Source: Gigaspora rosea (taxonomy: Eukaryota > Glomeromycota > Glomeromycetes > Diversisporales > Gigasporaceae). Taken from it: DNA of 64,000 bases. The notes beneath the pieces were generated by a model. The model saw only the letters and a list, made by a program, of their open reading frames with translations. It was not told the DNA's origin and did no database searches. Location of the stretch: contig QKWP01001679.1 in assembly GCA_003550325.1 (NCBI GenBank), forward strand, positions 1-64,000. The letters run 5' to 3'. The translations under genes and the position numbers were made by a program. The first letter of the stretch is position 1; each line of letters opens with the position of its first letter. This document shows positions 1 to 10,054 of this stretch, one piece after another.

Positions 1-55
1 CGATGATCATAGTACGTGGATGGCCCTTCGGGCCATCCATGTGCTATGATCATCG
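1..55. repeat. Near-perfect palindrome, 26-bp arms with 3-nt loop
   Basis: The two 26-base arms (1-26 and 30-55) are reverse complements apart from two mismatches, separated by a TTC loop. The centre is GGATGGCCC-TTC-GGGCCATCC. As DNA it could extrude as a cruciform and as RNA it would form a strong hairpin. It starts at the window edge, so it may be the end of something larger. It has the same triloop architecture as the palindromes at 25467 and 62594 and the short repeats listed below. Confidence 0.85.
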
Positions 56-1058
56 GTAAACTCTGTTATAATTTCTACTCCCCCAGGAAATAAATAATAC
101 TTATCGGTTTTGTCAATTTGCTCGATACACAATAATGGTGTTAGGTGACGTTATAGAAACCATTTTTTGCATGATGACGAAAGACGAAACCTCAAATTCT
201 TCTGACGAAAAACGAAACCCTTGCGCTCCCGGTAAAAAAAAAAAATACCGAAAATCTATGTTAAATAACGAAACCCTCTAAATAAAAAATGATTACTGAA
301 AATCTATGCTTTGTTATTAATAAAAACAAACCTATAAATTTTATATACTTAAAAAAAAAACGACAACTAATTATTATTGAGTCTCTTTATTTTATTTCAT
401 GCTAGTTATGTTTATATATAGGCTTAACCCAGCCTGTATATTTAATTTTTTAAAAAGCTAATTACATAATTTATAAATAAGCAGAAATATTTAAAAAAAT
501 TAATAAATAGGTAAACACAAATATAGATGCATTATGATGAATTTAGTAAATTTATGGATTCAAAAATTTTTCGCTAGAGAATTTTAAGACACAGAAATAA
601 AGTTTAACCTCATAATTCAAATTAATAACTCAAAATTTATAAATAATTTTCTAGTAACTAAGATTAGCGTAAAGGTTATAAAATGAAATCTTTTAAGAAT
701 TTATGATAAGTCATATCAAGTTTAACTCACTGAAAATTTACATTAAGAATTAATAATTGGCATTCTTGTATTAACATATATGTACAGTACATCAATATAA
801 GGTAACTGCGTAAATATATAAACCAGTAAGTTATATTATTTAGAATTTTTCTTCTGTAATTTAAGTGATAAATCACTTCTTATTAAGTTTCTTATTAAAG
901 TTGATCTAAATATAAATTATATATTTTAAATTTTAGCGTATACGCCAACAGCATTCTAACATACGCTTATTTATTATATAATCAGTCTCTTCATCCTTTA
1001 TTAGTTTGTCACCCTTTGCAGTTTCGTCAATTTCATCATTTCGTCATTTGAGATTTTT
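56..1058. other. AT-rich intergenic DNA, no gene seen
   Basis: No open frame worth calling. CGAAAC/GTTTCG words recur at about 175-270 and again at 1015-1110, mostly in opposite orientation. This could be the remains of an inverted-repeat element about 1 kb long, but no clean terminal repeats or target duplication could be placed. Confidence 0.4.
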
Positions 1059-1110
1059 AGACGAAACTAGGTTTCGCGTTTCGTCAACGCGAAACCTCGA
1101 GGTTTCGTCT
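1059..1110. repeat. Small imperfect hairpin
   Basis: AGACGAAAC...GGTTTCGCGTT on the left pairs with AACGCGAAACC...GTTTCGTCT on the right around a TCGTC loop, with a three-base bulge on one side. The right arm contains the self-complementary core ACCTCGAGGT. Possibly the end of a decayed inverted-repeat element. Confidence 0.6.
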
Positions 1111-1948
1111 AACAACTATATGTGACGTCGATCGTGCTCTTATGCAGCGCACTACGTGATATACTTGTATGATAATGAGTGATAATAATCCAAAAGGTAG
1201 ATAATATTAGATAATAACTCTGCATGTGACAATATTAAACTAAATAAAAGAAAAAGAGCAAGGTCTCGGTTATAAAACGAAAAAAAAAAATATTAGATAA
1301 TAACATTTAAATCTAACTAAAGTGTAAAAATGACTGATATTAAAAAATAACAAATACGTGTAATGAACTCCAATTACAGAAAACGTTAGCTCATCACAAT
1401 GGAGACAGCATGTAATCTATATGTAGCAATTCAAGGAAAGATAAATGAATAGAAAGATTGATGATATAAGGTAAAAGTTTCTCATATTAGAGTTTATAAT
1501 TATGAACATATAATCTAATAAATATCATTTGATAGAATATTAAAGAAATTAATAGGAACTGCTATAAGCCCCACTTTCGCTTGTTTTCTGTTTATAGTCA
1601 AAATGCATCGTTCGATAGATTTGTTTTGGTAACGTTAGAATTTCATTTATTACATGTACTTCTCTAAACCTGTCTAAGACAATAATATGTGTATAAATAG
1701 AATGTACAAAAAAAGTATTATTCATAATGACAGAACAAGTATAAGATAAAAATTTTTTAAAAATTTTTTATTAGAAGCAATATAAAAATAACCTTTTTTA
1801 TGAGAAACGAAATATGTATATTTAAATTGTTGATCAATATAGTATATATATTTATTAAGTCTGCTTTATATAATATTTTAATACATAAAATTGATGTCAC
1901 TAATTATAATAACATATAACAATAAATACATGAAATACGCAGCATAAT
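1111..1948. other. AT-rich intergenic DNA, nothing recognised
   Basis: No open frame, repeat or RNA gene could be supported here. Confidence 0.5.
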
Positions 1949-2562
1949 TTAAAAACAAACCAATTTTCCTAGATCAACAGACACTTCTCCGATAGGTGTA
2001 CTTATGCCAACTTTTTTTCCCACCTTTACACCGAAACCAATCGCTTTAGCCTCTAAACCATTCTTACCGATTGAAAGGCCTGTATCAGTATTGAGTCCAA
2101 TATTTGATTTAACACCTTTAACTTCAACTTGTACCAAATTTACGCCTAATTTAATCATTCGATACTATTTTCATCTACTCCAAGATTCACACCTTCATTT
2201 TCATCAAATAATGTACTACCAGTTTTTTTGTTGATATTTTCACCATTCACACCCATTGTTGTTTCTAATGAAACCTAACTTATAAATTGAGTCACACCCA
2301 TCTTTTTGAATTGATAATTCAGCAATTGTTTTGAATTTTTTCCAATCTCGCATGAACTTCTTATGGTTGCTTCAAATTGAGGATCACTTCCGATTAAATA
2401 TTCATCATCAAAATATTCATCATCATGCCCTTTATACAAAACGCAACCTGAATCATCTATCCCAGTCAAACGCTTTGATTCATAAAATGACATAGCGATT
2501 ATTTTATAGGTAATTCCAAAACTTTAAGAAATTATCTTGTAATGCAAGAAATGAAATTAGGA

Positions 2563-2593
<31 letters not shown>

Positions 2594-2814
2594 CGTATAA
2601 AAGTTGTAAAATTCTTATTTTTTATTTCATAGATGATTAGTTCATTCACAAAAGGAATAATAATATAATTCCCTAAAAGCATAAAGCCAAGTGAAATCTG
2701 AAAATAAATTTTCATTAATGAATTCAAAATAGTTAATGCGGACTCATTACTATAATAATGGCCTACACATGAAAGTTGTTCAAGCATGAGATTTTTAGCA
2801 TTATCAAAGCTCAC
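1949..2814 (-). pseudogene. Relic of a gene ending in a GLNxDTG / GFGxKVGKK domain
   Basis: Three open stretches run in order on the minus strand. 2557-2814 is helical and unrecognised. 2275-2493 is acidic and contains YKGHDDEYFDDEYLIG. 1949-2158 ends a protein with GLNTDTGLSIG, GFGVKVGKKVG and ISTPIGEVSVDLG. The last block matches, from memory, a glycine-rich C-terminal domain found at the end of uncharacterised proteins in AM fungi and some invertebrates; its function is unknown to me. Between 2275 and 2158 the phase reading VNGENINKKTG... stops just before the last block, which continues in another phase. A frameshift or an unplaced intron therefore separates the parts. No complete start-to-stop model could be built. 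A decayed gene is more likely than an intact one, but spliced exons are not excluded. Confidence 0.5.
2565..2593. repeat. (TA)n microsatellite
   Basis: About 29 bases of alternating AT, lying inside the minus-strand gene relic just downstream of its 2557-2814 open stretch. Confidence 0.9.
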
Positions 2815-3717
2815 ATGATCGTTCTCGCTTAAATAAAACGCCTACGAATTATCAGTAATATGTATTGGGCGTAAAAAAGACATCAAATGACCTTCTATAT
2901 AGATAATCTGATTGATTATTCTATGGGAGAAAAAAGAACAATTGACAAAATACATTTTGAACGCTAATTTAAATAAAAATAGTGATAATATCCGATTGTA
3001 TGACAATCATGATTATGAACATGAATTATTAACTAATTCTTTCTAACTATTTAGCCTAATTTAGAAAACCTGTTGATTAACCTGGTTGTAGAAAAAAATC
3101 TGTTAGAGATCAAATCAAGTCATTAATTAAACTTAAAAAATTGACCGGTATAAAAAAACTATATGAATAGTAAGAAAAGGGTTGAAATTGTTCGCATTAA
3201 ATTCTTAAGTTACTTAAAAGGTGTGAAGCTGGTTGTAGAATGAGCCAGTCTAGTAATTTGTTAAATATTTTGCAATAGACACGAAAACTTTCTGCTGGTT
3301 TATTTAATAAAATTTTTTATTAAAAAATTATATTTTCAAAAGTTATGCTTTCAAAAATTATATAGTATTCACAATTTTAAATATTGGGAATGACAGTGGA
3401 CGTAATAATGTTCCAGAATGCTACTGTAGTTTAAAATTACATTTAATAGATTGATCTTTAATCAGTGTGCAGTGTGGGCGTCACTTCAATACCATTTTAT
3501 TTAATAAATCATAAATATGTAGAATATTACGGACAATTTTCCCATATAACAAAGAAATACAATCTGGACTACTGTATAATCTTTTCCTTTATGTAGCATA
3601 ATAAAGAAAAAAAAATTTCAGGATTAGAATCGTTATCAAAATTATGCGTATTGTGAGCCGCAGAATGTATCCGGAAGCACGTGGTGATCGAGGTGGCGTA
3701 GTATCGATTTTTCGGTT
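2815..3717. other. AT-rich intergenic DNA, nothing recognised
   Basis: No supportable gene. A short T-A-rich inverted stretch lies near 3310-3350. The right end (about 3640-3717) becomes less AT-biased and leads into the small open frame that follows. Confidence 0.4.
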
Positions 3718-3924
3718 ATGTTGATCAGTGCCAAAGTTGGGTTTACTGGTACTATAAGACCTAAAAGAGCGAAAGGTCTTAAAAGTCTTATCGATGATTT
3801 AGTGAATAAGAGAGATATCGGTACTATTAGTGATATCAGTGATCTAGGTGATAAAATAGCGATAGAAGCTTTAGTAGCTTTAAGAGATAAAGTAGCGATA
3901 CGACCTATAGTTCTGCATAATTAA
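3718..3924 (+). CDS. Small hypothetical open frame, 68 codons
   Basis: Opens with ATG and reads 68 residues to TAA. The product is basic near the N-terminus (TIRPKRAKGLKSL) and then has two regular repeats, DIGTISDISDLGDKIAI and EALVALRDKVAI, giving an alternating charged/aliphatic pattern. Base use here is less AT-skewed than in the flanks, which favours past or present coding. No family is recognised, no promoter or intron was identified, and it could be one exon of a larger or decayed gene. Confidence 0.25.
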   Translation: MLISAKVGFTGTIRPKRAKGLKSLIDDLVNKRDIGTISDISDLGDKIAIEALVALRDKVAIRPIVLHN

Positions 3925-4732
3925 TTAAATGTATATAATAAAGGCCTTGCGCCCAAAGAAACATAATCAGTAGTTTGGTTATTGATAAACTACTTTCCTG
4001 TTACCCCACACTCACTAAATACACTATTAAGTGGCATAGTAACGATCATTTGTATTAATTGTGCACGTGATTGTAACGTTACGCAGTCCGGTGGTTTCTC
4101 GGCGAACTATGGACCTCCGTGGTTATTGTTGTTTTCCAACTGTCTCGACGTACTGAGATAGTTGTGTTTGTGTTAGTTGATAAGGGAGTTACCTCGCGAC
4201 CGAAGCCTTGAATATCCAATCGCCGAATCTAACACGCCTCCTTCGATACGGTTGTCCGGATTCTGGTTGGTTTGGATTGGTTGGATTTGTGTCGACCCGG
4301 AAGAACCGATTTTCCGTCGTCAGTATATAGTACGTATCAATCATTTAACCAAATTAGTAAAATTGAATATTCAATTGTCTCCAAATTTAGTGTTTATCTT
4401 GGATTGTGTTACCACTACTTTACTAGTCTGAACAATTTAAAATTTAAAATTTACAGCTACCCCAGTATGACCATGAAAGATCGTCGCCGATGCATCAATC
4501 AGATCTATTCTAACAATGACTCCGTCTATTACAGTTGCAATCAACTTTTAATTATGAAATTATTTTAAAATAAAATAAACTGAAACAAAGTTTTTATAAA
4601 TTTAATAGCTTTTTGATTAAACTATCAAACCTACAAATAAAATTTTTAGTATCTATTATTTTAAGAAGCTTATATCAATTTAAAGTTATTTATAGTTTAA
4701 AAATTTGGCGCTTATATATAAAAAAATTAACA
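3925..4732. other. Intergenic; less AT-rich island at about 4060-4320
   Basis: The segment around 4060-4320 is clearly richer in G and C than its surroundings and contains open frames on the plus strand, but none shows a recognisable domain and the frames stop soon after. It may be a worn exon or a transposon fragment. The rest is AT-rich with nothing recognised. Confidence 0.3.
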
Positions 4733-5014
4733 AAATTTTGAAATTTATTAATTATTGATCCAGATAAGATCGGCACTATTTTTATATTAGAATTTGGGGT
4801 AAAATTACTATGATTTTCATTATATAATGGAATCTGACATCCTTCGAATGAAAAATAATTTTTTATTAAGTTAACAGCCCATGTCGACTAATTGAAAGTT
4901 TGTAGAGCTCACTGAGACGCATCTAATGGTGGTTAGATCATTCAAATCGGCCCAGTGTACGCTGAGATATCTATAAAAAACGATTGGCCGGCTATATAAA
5001 ATTCTATGTAAACA

Positions 5015-5027
5015 AACTAGAAATTTT
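5015..5027. repeat. SINE target-site duplication, left copy
   Basis: AACTAGAAATTTT, identical to 5599-5611. The right boundary is uncertain by a few bases because it merges with the element's poly(A) (poly(T) on this strand). Confidence 0.85.
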
Positions 5028-5598
5028 TTTTTTTACCTTAATATATAAGGTGCGCTTATGGCGCTTTATTTAGTATGTTTATATGTAGTACATTATATAT
5101 TATATATTATTTATACATTTGGGTCTACCTAACTAGTCTATCCCTTCCTCCACAGTCCGCTTTATCCCGACTGAATCCAGCAGGCCGACCATGTCCGGTG
5201 CCCCGTACCTTTTCGATCATAGGCAACTTTAAGGGACTACAAATCCCGCCGGATCGCTATATAGGCCGGCCTTTTATCATCTGCCCTGGGAACCACTTCT
5301 CATTTTGGTCGGTCTAGGTTCGTCAGGCTTTCCCTTTTTTGGTTCTTTAAGCGGGCTCCATCAATGTTTACGTCATTTCTTGACGGATTCGCCTTTTCTG
5401 GTCGTTTCCGGCCATGTGGCTATGCCGGTCACTGCTTTCTTTTGTATGTATCCATTCTTGAACATAAATGGAATTCCTCTCATAGATCTTTTTCCAAACT
5501 GGTCCTGGCAGAGTTTTCGCCGCCCGTTAGACTCGAACTCGCGACCTTGTGTTTGTGACCCTGGAGCGCTAACCACTGCATTATCGACCCGAGGGTCT
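5028..5598 (-). mobile_element. tRNA-derived SINE, full length
   Basis: On the minus strand the element starts at 5598 with a tRNA-like head. It has an A-box-like AATGCAGTGGTTAGCG and, about 40 bases on, a B-box-like GAGTTCGAGTCT, which would give an internal RNA polymerase III promoter. A unique body of about 450 bp follows, then a small stem (GCGCCATAAGCGC), TTATATATTAAGG and a poly(A) tail at 5028-5034. A 13-bp target duplication flanks it, showing insertion by reverse transcription. The head plus body is longer than typical SINEs. It sits in the loop of the older hairpin. Its 3' end resembles that of the LINE at 35910-41312, the likely source of its reverse transcriptase. Open frames here are chance products of the body. 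Confidence 0.85.
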
Positions 5599-5611
5599 AA
5601 CTAGAAATTTT
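5599..5611. repeat. SINE target-site duplication, right copy
   Basis: AACTAGAAATTTT, matching 5015-5027 exactly. It also forms part of the loop-proximal right arm of the giant hairpin. Confidence 0.85.
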
Positions 5612-5936
5612 ATATAGTTGGTCAAGCGTTTTTTAGCATACATTGGGCTGATTTAAATGATCTAACCACCATTAGATGCGTCTCAGTGAGCTCTACAACT
5701 TTCAATTAATCGACATGAGCTATAAACTTAATAAAAAATTATTTTTTATTCAAAGAATGTCAGATTCTACCATATAATAAAAGTTTATATTGTACTTATC
5801 CCCAAAATTTACTATTGTCCCAATATGGTAATAGTGCCCGATCTTATCCAGATCATCAATTAATAAAATTTAAATTTATATTAAATTTTTCTGCATTTTT
5901 ATTGGTCATTCATGTTATACTGCAGCTAAAAAATTG

Positions 5937-5944
5937 GCACCGAC
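5937..5944. repeat. hAT MITE target-site duplication, left
   Basis: GCACCGAC, repeated exactly at 6179-6186. Confidence 0.9.
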
Positions 5945-6178
5945 CAGTGTCTGAAATTCAATTTTTAAATTAGTTGCGGGCTGCAACTAAATTAAAAAAA
6001 TAGTTGCGGATTATAAGAATTTATAAAAATTTAGTTACACGCATAAGCATTTAATCGAAATTTATAATTAAAATTTGCAAATTTATATGCGGAATTCGCA
6101 TATGCACTTAAGAATTTGGTTGCGAAAATTTAAAATTTGTTGCGGTCCGCAGACTCTGCAACCCAATTTCAGACACTG
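5945..6178. mobile_element. hAT-type MITE, 234 bp
   Basis: Perfect 14-bp terminal inverted repeats CAGTGTCTGAAATT, flanked by a perfect 8-bp target duplication GCACCGAC (5937-5944 and 6179-6186). CAGTG ends and 8-bp duplications are the hallmark of hAT elements. The interior is AT-rich with recurrent TTGCG words near both ends, as expected for subterminal repeats, and codes for nothing. The exact duplication suggests a fairly recent insertion. Confidence 0.9.
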
Positions 6179-6186
6179 GCACCGAC
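6179..6186. repeat. hAT MITE target-site duplication, right
   Basis: GCACCGAC, matching 5937-5944. Confidence 0.9.
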
Positions 6187-6198
6187 TGTAGTGATATG

Positions 6199-6360
6199 AC
6201 CTGGGTGAGTGCCACCAGGTCACCCATGGTGGGTGGTGACCCAGGTTAAGTTATAGCAACCCAGATAAAAATCAACTTGCAGGTTAACTCACATGTGACC
6301 TAACCTGTTAGTTGACCCACAGATGACCTGTGAGTTGACCCACGGATGTGATCCATGGGC
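6199..6360. repeat. Degenerate GTGACC/GTTGACCCA simple-repeat patch
   Basis: Short words such as GTGACC, AGTTGACCCAC and GGGTGACC recur in both orientations over about 160 bases. The pattern resembles a decayed minisatellite or palindromic element. No clean unit or ends could be defined. Confidence 0.55.
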
Positions 6361-6430
6361 TTCGCAATATATTAGCCTCTGAAGCCTTCGAAGATAAGTC
6401 AGCTGGAATTGTTATCATATCCATATTTTG

Positions 6431-6583
6431 CTCAAGGCTATAATCATAATTTCTGGAACACCTCATAAAAATTGGCCGATTCGATGTGAACTTAATGTTG
6501 AAGCTTTTAGTTCAAAAACATTACTTGAACTTGGAGTAGAAAGCGATGATTTGAAAGCTGAAATTGAAACAAAACTTGATTAA
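6431..6583 (+). pseudogene. 3'-terminal coding fragment of an unknown gene
   Basis: One frame reads SGTPHKNWPIRCELNVE, then AFSSKTLLELGVESDDL and KAEIETKLD followed by TAA. The balanced residue use and amphipathic C-terminal helix look like real protein, unlike chance frames in this AT-rich DNA. The upstream phase is open only briefly, and about 6389-6440 (SAGIVIISI) continues in another phase, so the 5' part is lost, frameshifted or on an unplaced exon. The family is not recognised. Confidence 0.35.
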
Positions 6584-7197
6584 AGTTCGGGCTTAAAAAC
6601 AAATAATTTATTTAAACAATACAGGTGTATCAATTGGTTGGGGTTCTTAGAAACTACAATTGCATATTTTGAATTAAAATTGAAAAAGAAATGGGATTCA
6701 ACATGTCTGTTAAATTTATATATATTCTACATACTAGTATTCAACTTGCCAATTTTCTTTTTTTGTTAACTTTGAAATTATGAACTTATTAAAAATACGT
6801 GTCCATTTACTAGTCAAATATAACAGTTTTATTATAATGACTGCCTAAAATAGTATAATAGTAAATGTTAGTAATCTATCCAGGTAAAAAATTGGATTTA
6901 ATTTATAATAGCTAAAATAAAATCCAGATTTATAATCTGCTTTGCAAAATAATATTCTTTATCCTTTTTATATAGGATACTTCTGAATTTTGTAATCCAG
7001 CCCAAGCACTAGTTTCAAGAGCATCTCCTATTATAATCATTACAAACTAAATAAATCAATACAAAAAATCGATGAAAAGTGAAACCCCAATTTCTATTGT
7101 TTATTTAAAATTAGGAATTTTTGTATCTTCATATTGATAATCTCTTGATAATGAGATTTAAGTGAGTATGAAATTGATAACCAGGAATGTACCTTAT
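6584..7197. other. AT-rich intergenic DNA, nothing recognised
   Basis: No gene or defined repeat supported, apart from an isolated AACCAGGAATGTA word at about 7179-7191 that matches the end motif of the dispersed short repeats. Confidence 0.4.
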
Positions 7198-7230
7198 AGG
7201 TAGCTGCGCAACATAGTTACTTGAAATCAG
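7198..7230 (+). repeat. Triloop-hairpin repeat (family B), decayed copy
   Basis: AGGTAGCTGCGCAAC-ATA-GTTACTT is a worn version of the repeat seen intact at 23744 and 33316. The inner hairpin is partly lost. An AACCAGGAATGTA word lies just upstream rather than downstream. Confidence 0.5.
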
Positions 7231-7271
7231 AAAGGGAAAATATGAAATTTAAGAGTGAGCTTGAAATTAAG

Positions 7272-7403
7272 TTGTATCAGACCTAATATACAGACATAGT
7301 GCCATAAACTTGTTGAATTGTAATAGGCTATAGCACTTATCACTATAACTTATTATAATTATGACAATTTTATGGCACTATCTGCATTTTAGTCAGACCA
7401 CAA
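7272..7403. mobile_element. MITE-like palindromic element, 132 bp
   Basis: TTGTATCAGACCTAATATAC at the left and GTCAGACCACAA at the right are inverted versions of each other. The pairing continues inward through ATAGTGCCATAAA / TTTATGGCACTAT and on to GCTATAGCACTTATCACTAT. The whole unit folds back on itself. No coding capacity; target duplication not resolved. Confidence 0.6.
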
Positions 7404-8104
7404 TTTAGTTCTAAGATATAATATATTAAATTAATTCATTTATTATATTTTCAAGTTGATAGTTGCAAAATTTATTAACATATGGAATTACAGGACCTGT
7501 TTGGATCACTCTAAAATAAGATAGTCCTGTAGTAAAACCTCAGATGAAATTTATTAATTTAATGTAAATAAACAAAATTACACTAAGTAACATCACTTGC
7601 ATTTATTTAAGTTCTTAGTAGTATGCTATTAAGTGTAAAACAATTTGAATAATGTTCTTAATAATGTCTTGCACATAAAGTAAAACCCGCTTAAAGTTTC
7701 CTAAAATTACTAACTAACGCATGTAATTCCAAGAACTAATTTAGCTAGTGCAACTTCAAGCGCCTGAAATTACTGTTATTAACTTAAAGACAGATAAATG
7801 CAAATCCAAAACTTCAAATTTGGTTATTCATAATATACTAGCATACATTAAATATAGAAAAGGCTAACGGATCAATCTTGCAAGAAAACTATATAGCTTA
7901 TTTGAATCTAATTTAGAATAATTTAAATAGTTGTTGGATTCAAAAGAGACCTTATAAGAAATTTTAGCCGTTATATTCTGATTTTAATTATTTAATAATA
8001 TTCCGGTTATATTCCAATTCAAAATCCTTAAAATGCTGCACAAATTTTTGTTACTAAAAAGGTTCTAAAAATATTCTGAAAATAATTTTAAATCAAACTA
8101 TAGT
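7404..8104. other. AT-rich intergenic DNA, nothing firm
   Basis: No gene. Weakly matching inverted ends (GGACCTGTTTGGAT near 7493 and ATTCAAAAGAGACC near 7940) hint at another decayed inverted-repeat element, but the match is too poor to call. Confidence 0.3.
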
Positions 8105-8470
8105 AGAAAACCCTAATAAAAATTATATTCTGAAAAAACTATACGAAGTACTCTGGATTAAATTTATAATTAAATTAAAAATTTTAATTATAAAATATAT
8201 TTAGAATATACAAAAGAAAGCATTCCAGATTTAAATTTTTAATTAAATTAAAAAATTTTACTAATAAAATATCTTCTGAAACTACATGTAAAGTATTCTA
8301 AATTTATAATTAAAAAAAGTTAATAATAAAATTTATTCTAAAAATTTATAATTAAATTGAATTTTAATAATAACATATAGTTTGAAAATACTACAGTACA
8401 AATAATATTCTGAATTTAAATTTATGATTAAATTATTAAATTAAAATATTTTAATAGAAGATATTATATA
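8105..8470. repeat. Degenerate tandem repeat, period about 75 bp
   Basis: Four to five diverged units, each with an ATTCTGAAA-type word followed by a TACAAAGTATTC-like word and an AT-only stretch built from TTATAATTAAATTAAA. Unit starts fall near 8125, 8199, 8270, 8332 and 8376. Confidence 0.55.
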
Positions 8471-8776
8471 ATTTATATATACGTACTTATTAAAATTTAT
8501 TACAACTTGTTATATTTAACAAATCAACATCATATAGCACTTTATAACTTCAAAATTAACAAATTTATTTATTTGCTTATATTTTAATAAAAATCCAAAA
8601 TTCTGAGTCAACGGTCAATTATATATAGTGTAACAAATTAAAAATTTTATTTTTTTTATTCTAAATAAATTTTATTTTCGCAGTACAAATTTCATAGAAA
8701 ACATGATCATCCCAATTTGGTAAATTTTCTCATACATTTTATACCTTGTACTAAAATAGTGGCTTAACCATATGAA

Positions 8777-9060
8777 TGTTATTTTGGGCGTATTAAAACA
8801 TTAGAGTGGCTACGTAAACATAGTCGTTTAATCCTAATGAACCAAAGTAGGCTTGAAAAGCCACTATGTAACATAGTAAAAGTTGTAAAGTAAGCATAGC
8901 CATCATAGAAGAAACATAGTAGTAGCTAAGTAACGTAGCAATAGCTAGCGAAATAACATAGTAGTAGCAAAGCGTAGTAAAAAAAAATATATTAGAATTC
9001 ATAATGTATATAAAGGCCTCTCTAGTTTAAAGACAAGAAAAATAAAGTTCAAACGTTACA
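8777..9060 (+). mobile_element. Possible solo LTR (fossil)
   Basis: Starts TGTTATTTTGGG and ends CGTTACA, with an internal TATATAAAGGCC (TATA-like) followed by AAAAATAAAG (polyadenylation-like). This is the layout of a retrovirus-type LTR with TGTTA...TAACA-class ends. No matching target duplication and no internal domain were found, so it would be a lone, old LTR. It contains repeated CATAGTAGTAGC-like words at 8900-8980. Confidence 0.35.
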
Positions 9061-9084
9061 AAATAAAGACTTCCTTTATTATTA

Positions 9085-9360
9085 TTAAATAATCCTATTT
9101 TTCTCTAAATACTGAAATTGTACTTACCCCTTGAATTCAACTTGTAACTTTAATAACCCTTTTTATAACTCAATTCAACGTACTGAATTGACTTGTAACC
9201 TCGAATCAGTTTATTAAAATTGAATTCAATCTACCCTATTTTGTTAATTCTTCGAAATTATACATGTGACACATATCAGCTTACCGATTGTCTATAGTAA
9301 AATCTTTTATATATTCATTTGATAAATGTTGTCTCTTTTAGTTTCATTAGTATTGGTTGA
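9085..9360 (+). repeat. Dispersed repeat E, copy 1
   Basis: About 275 bp that closely resembles 62627-62905 in the same orientation. Both contain CCTTGAATTCAACTTG, TAATAACCCTTTTTATAACT, CGTACTGAATTGACTTGTAA and CTATAGTAAA in the same order. Similarity begins at TTATTAAATA and ends after TCTTTTAGT. No open frame. It could be the untranslated end of an unidentified transposon. Confidence 0.8.
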
Positions 9361-9649
9361 TTTATTTACAAGCAACTATACCCCTCCTGGAATACTCCTG
9401 CACTTGCAGGAAATTTTAAACTTAACCTATATCAACTCCCTTTAGAAATCACCTGATCAAAATTTGACCAAATATCAGCCTACCATAAACCCTGTAATAC
9501 CCATTTTGATCCATCTTCTATTTATTATTCTTATTGATATTATTTCATTAATATCACCATATTAGCATCACCAGCATTAGCATCTTTATTTTATTGTAAT
9601 GATTTAGTGATAGATTATTTATTAGGTCTACACGTAGAGATATTACTAT
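9361..9649. other. AT-rich intergenic DNA, nothing recognised
   Basis: No gene or repeat supported. Confidence 0.4.
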
Positions 9650-9745
9650 TCAACAAGGACCACAGTCTGAACCAGTCTTTTTGACTAGTCTAAATGGTCC
9701 ACGGTCTATAAATTGGGACCAGTACAGATCAGTCTGTCCATATTA
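9650..9745. repeat. GGTCC-rich repeat, left part
   Basis: GACTAGTCTAAATGGTCCAC and TCTATAAATTGGGACCAG resemble 18650-18730 in the same orientation (ACTGGTCCATGGACCG, TTATAAAATTTGGTCC). The LINE separates the two today, so they may be two copies or the two ends of one element into which the LINE jumped. Confidence 0.5.
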
Positions 9746-10040
9746 TATATTTTATGCATTACTTTAAATACATAACTACAGTATGTGATTAAGGCTAAAT
9801 CAAACTTGTTCTAAAATAATATTGCAAGCACATTCTTTAGTCAAAATCGATTTACTGGAATTGTTTTCATATGTAACCTTTAATTGCCAAAAACTGAATT
9901 AAGGTTAAAAAATTTACTGGTTCCTAACAACCAAACCGTATAATTTCTATATCTGTTTCTGCTTTACAATTATCCCTTTATTACAAGTAATTATACTTTT
10001 ACATTTTTATTTATATAAAAAAATATTATACTATATAATA
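9746..10040. other. AT-rich flank of the LINE, nothing recognised
   Basis: No gene. Ends in the TA-rich target region of the LINE. Confidence 0.4.
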
Positions 10041-10054
10041 ATATCTGATATAGT
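10041..10054. repeat. LINE 1 target-site duplication, left
   Basis: ATATCTGATATAGT, identical to 18579-18592. Confidence 0.9.

Larger units (their letters stand above)
4733..5886. repeat. Giant foldback (hairpin) element, copy 1, interrupted by a SINE
   Basis: The left arm (about 4733-5010) is the reverse complement of the right arm (about 5612-5886). Matching blocks include AGATAAGATCGG near both ends, GAGCTCACTGAGACGCATCT and its complement AGATGCGTCTCAGTGAGCTC, and ATTTTATTAAG. Once the SINE is removed, the arms close on CTATATAAAATTCT / AGAAATTTTATATAG around a loop of roughly a dozen bases. The result is a stem of about 280 bp. No protein is encoded. Arm sequence is homologous to the hairpin at 19279-20568, so the two form a family. 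No target duplication was identified. Confidence 0.8.

Noticed and set aside
4177-4568. Plus-strand frames of 84 and 98 codons
   Set aside because: No domain, start context or repeat support; they may reflect a worn exon but cannot be called.
5075-5604. Overlapping 60-99-codon frames on both strands
   Set aside because: They lie in the body of the tRNA-derived SINE, which is not a protein gene.
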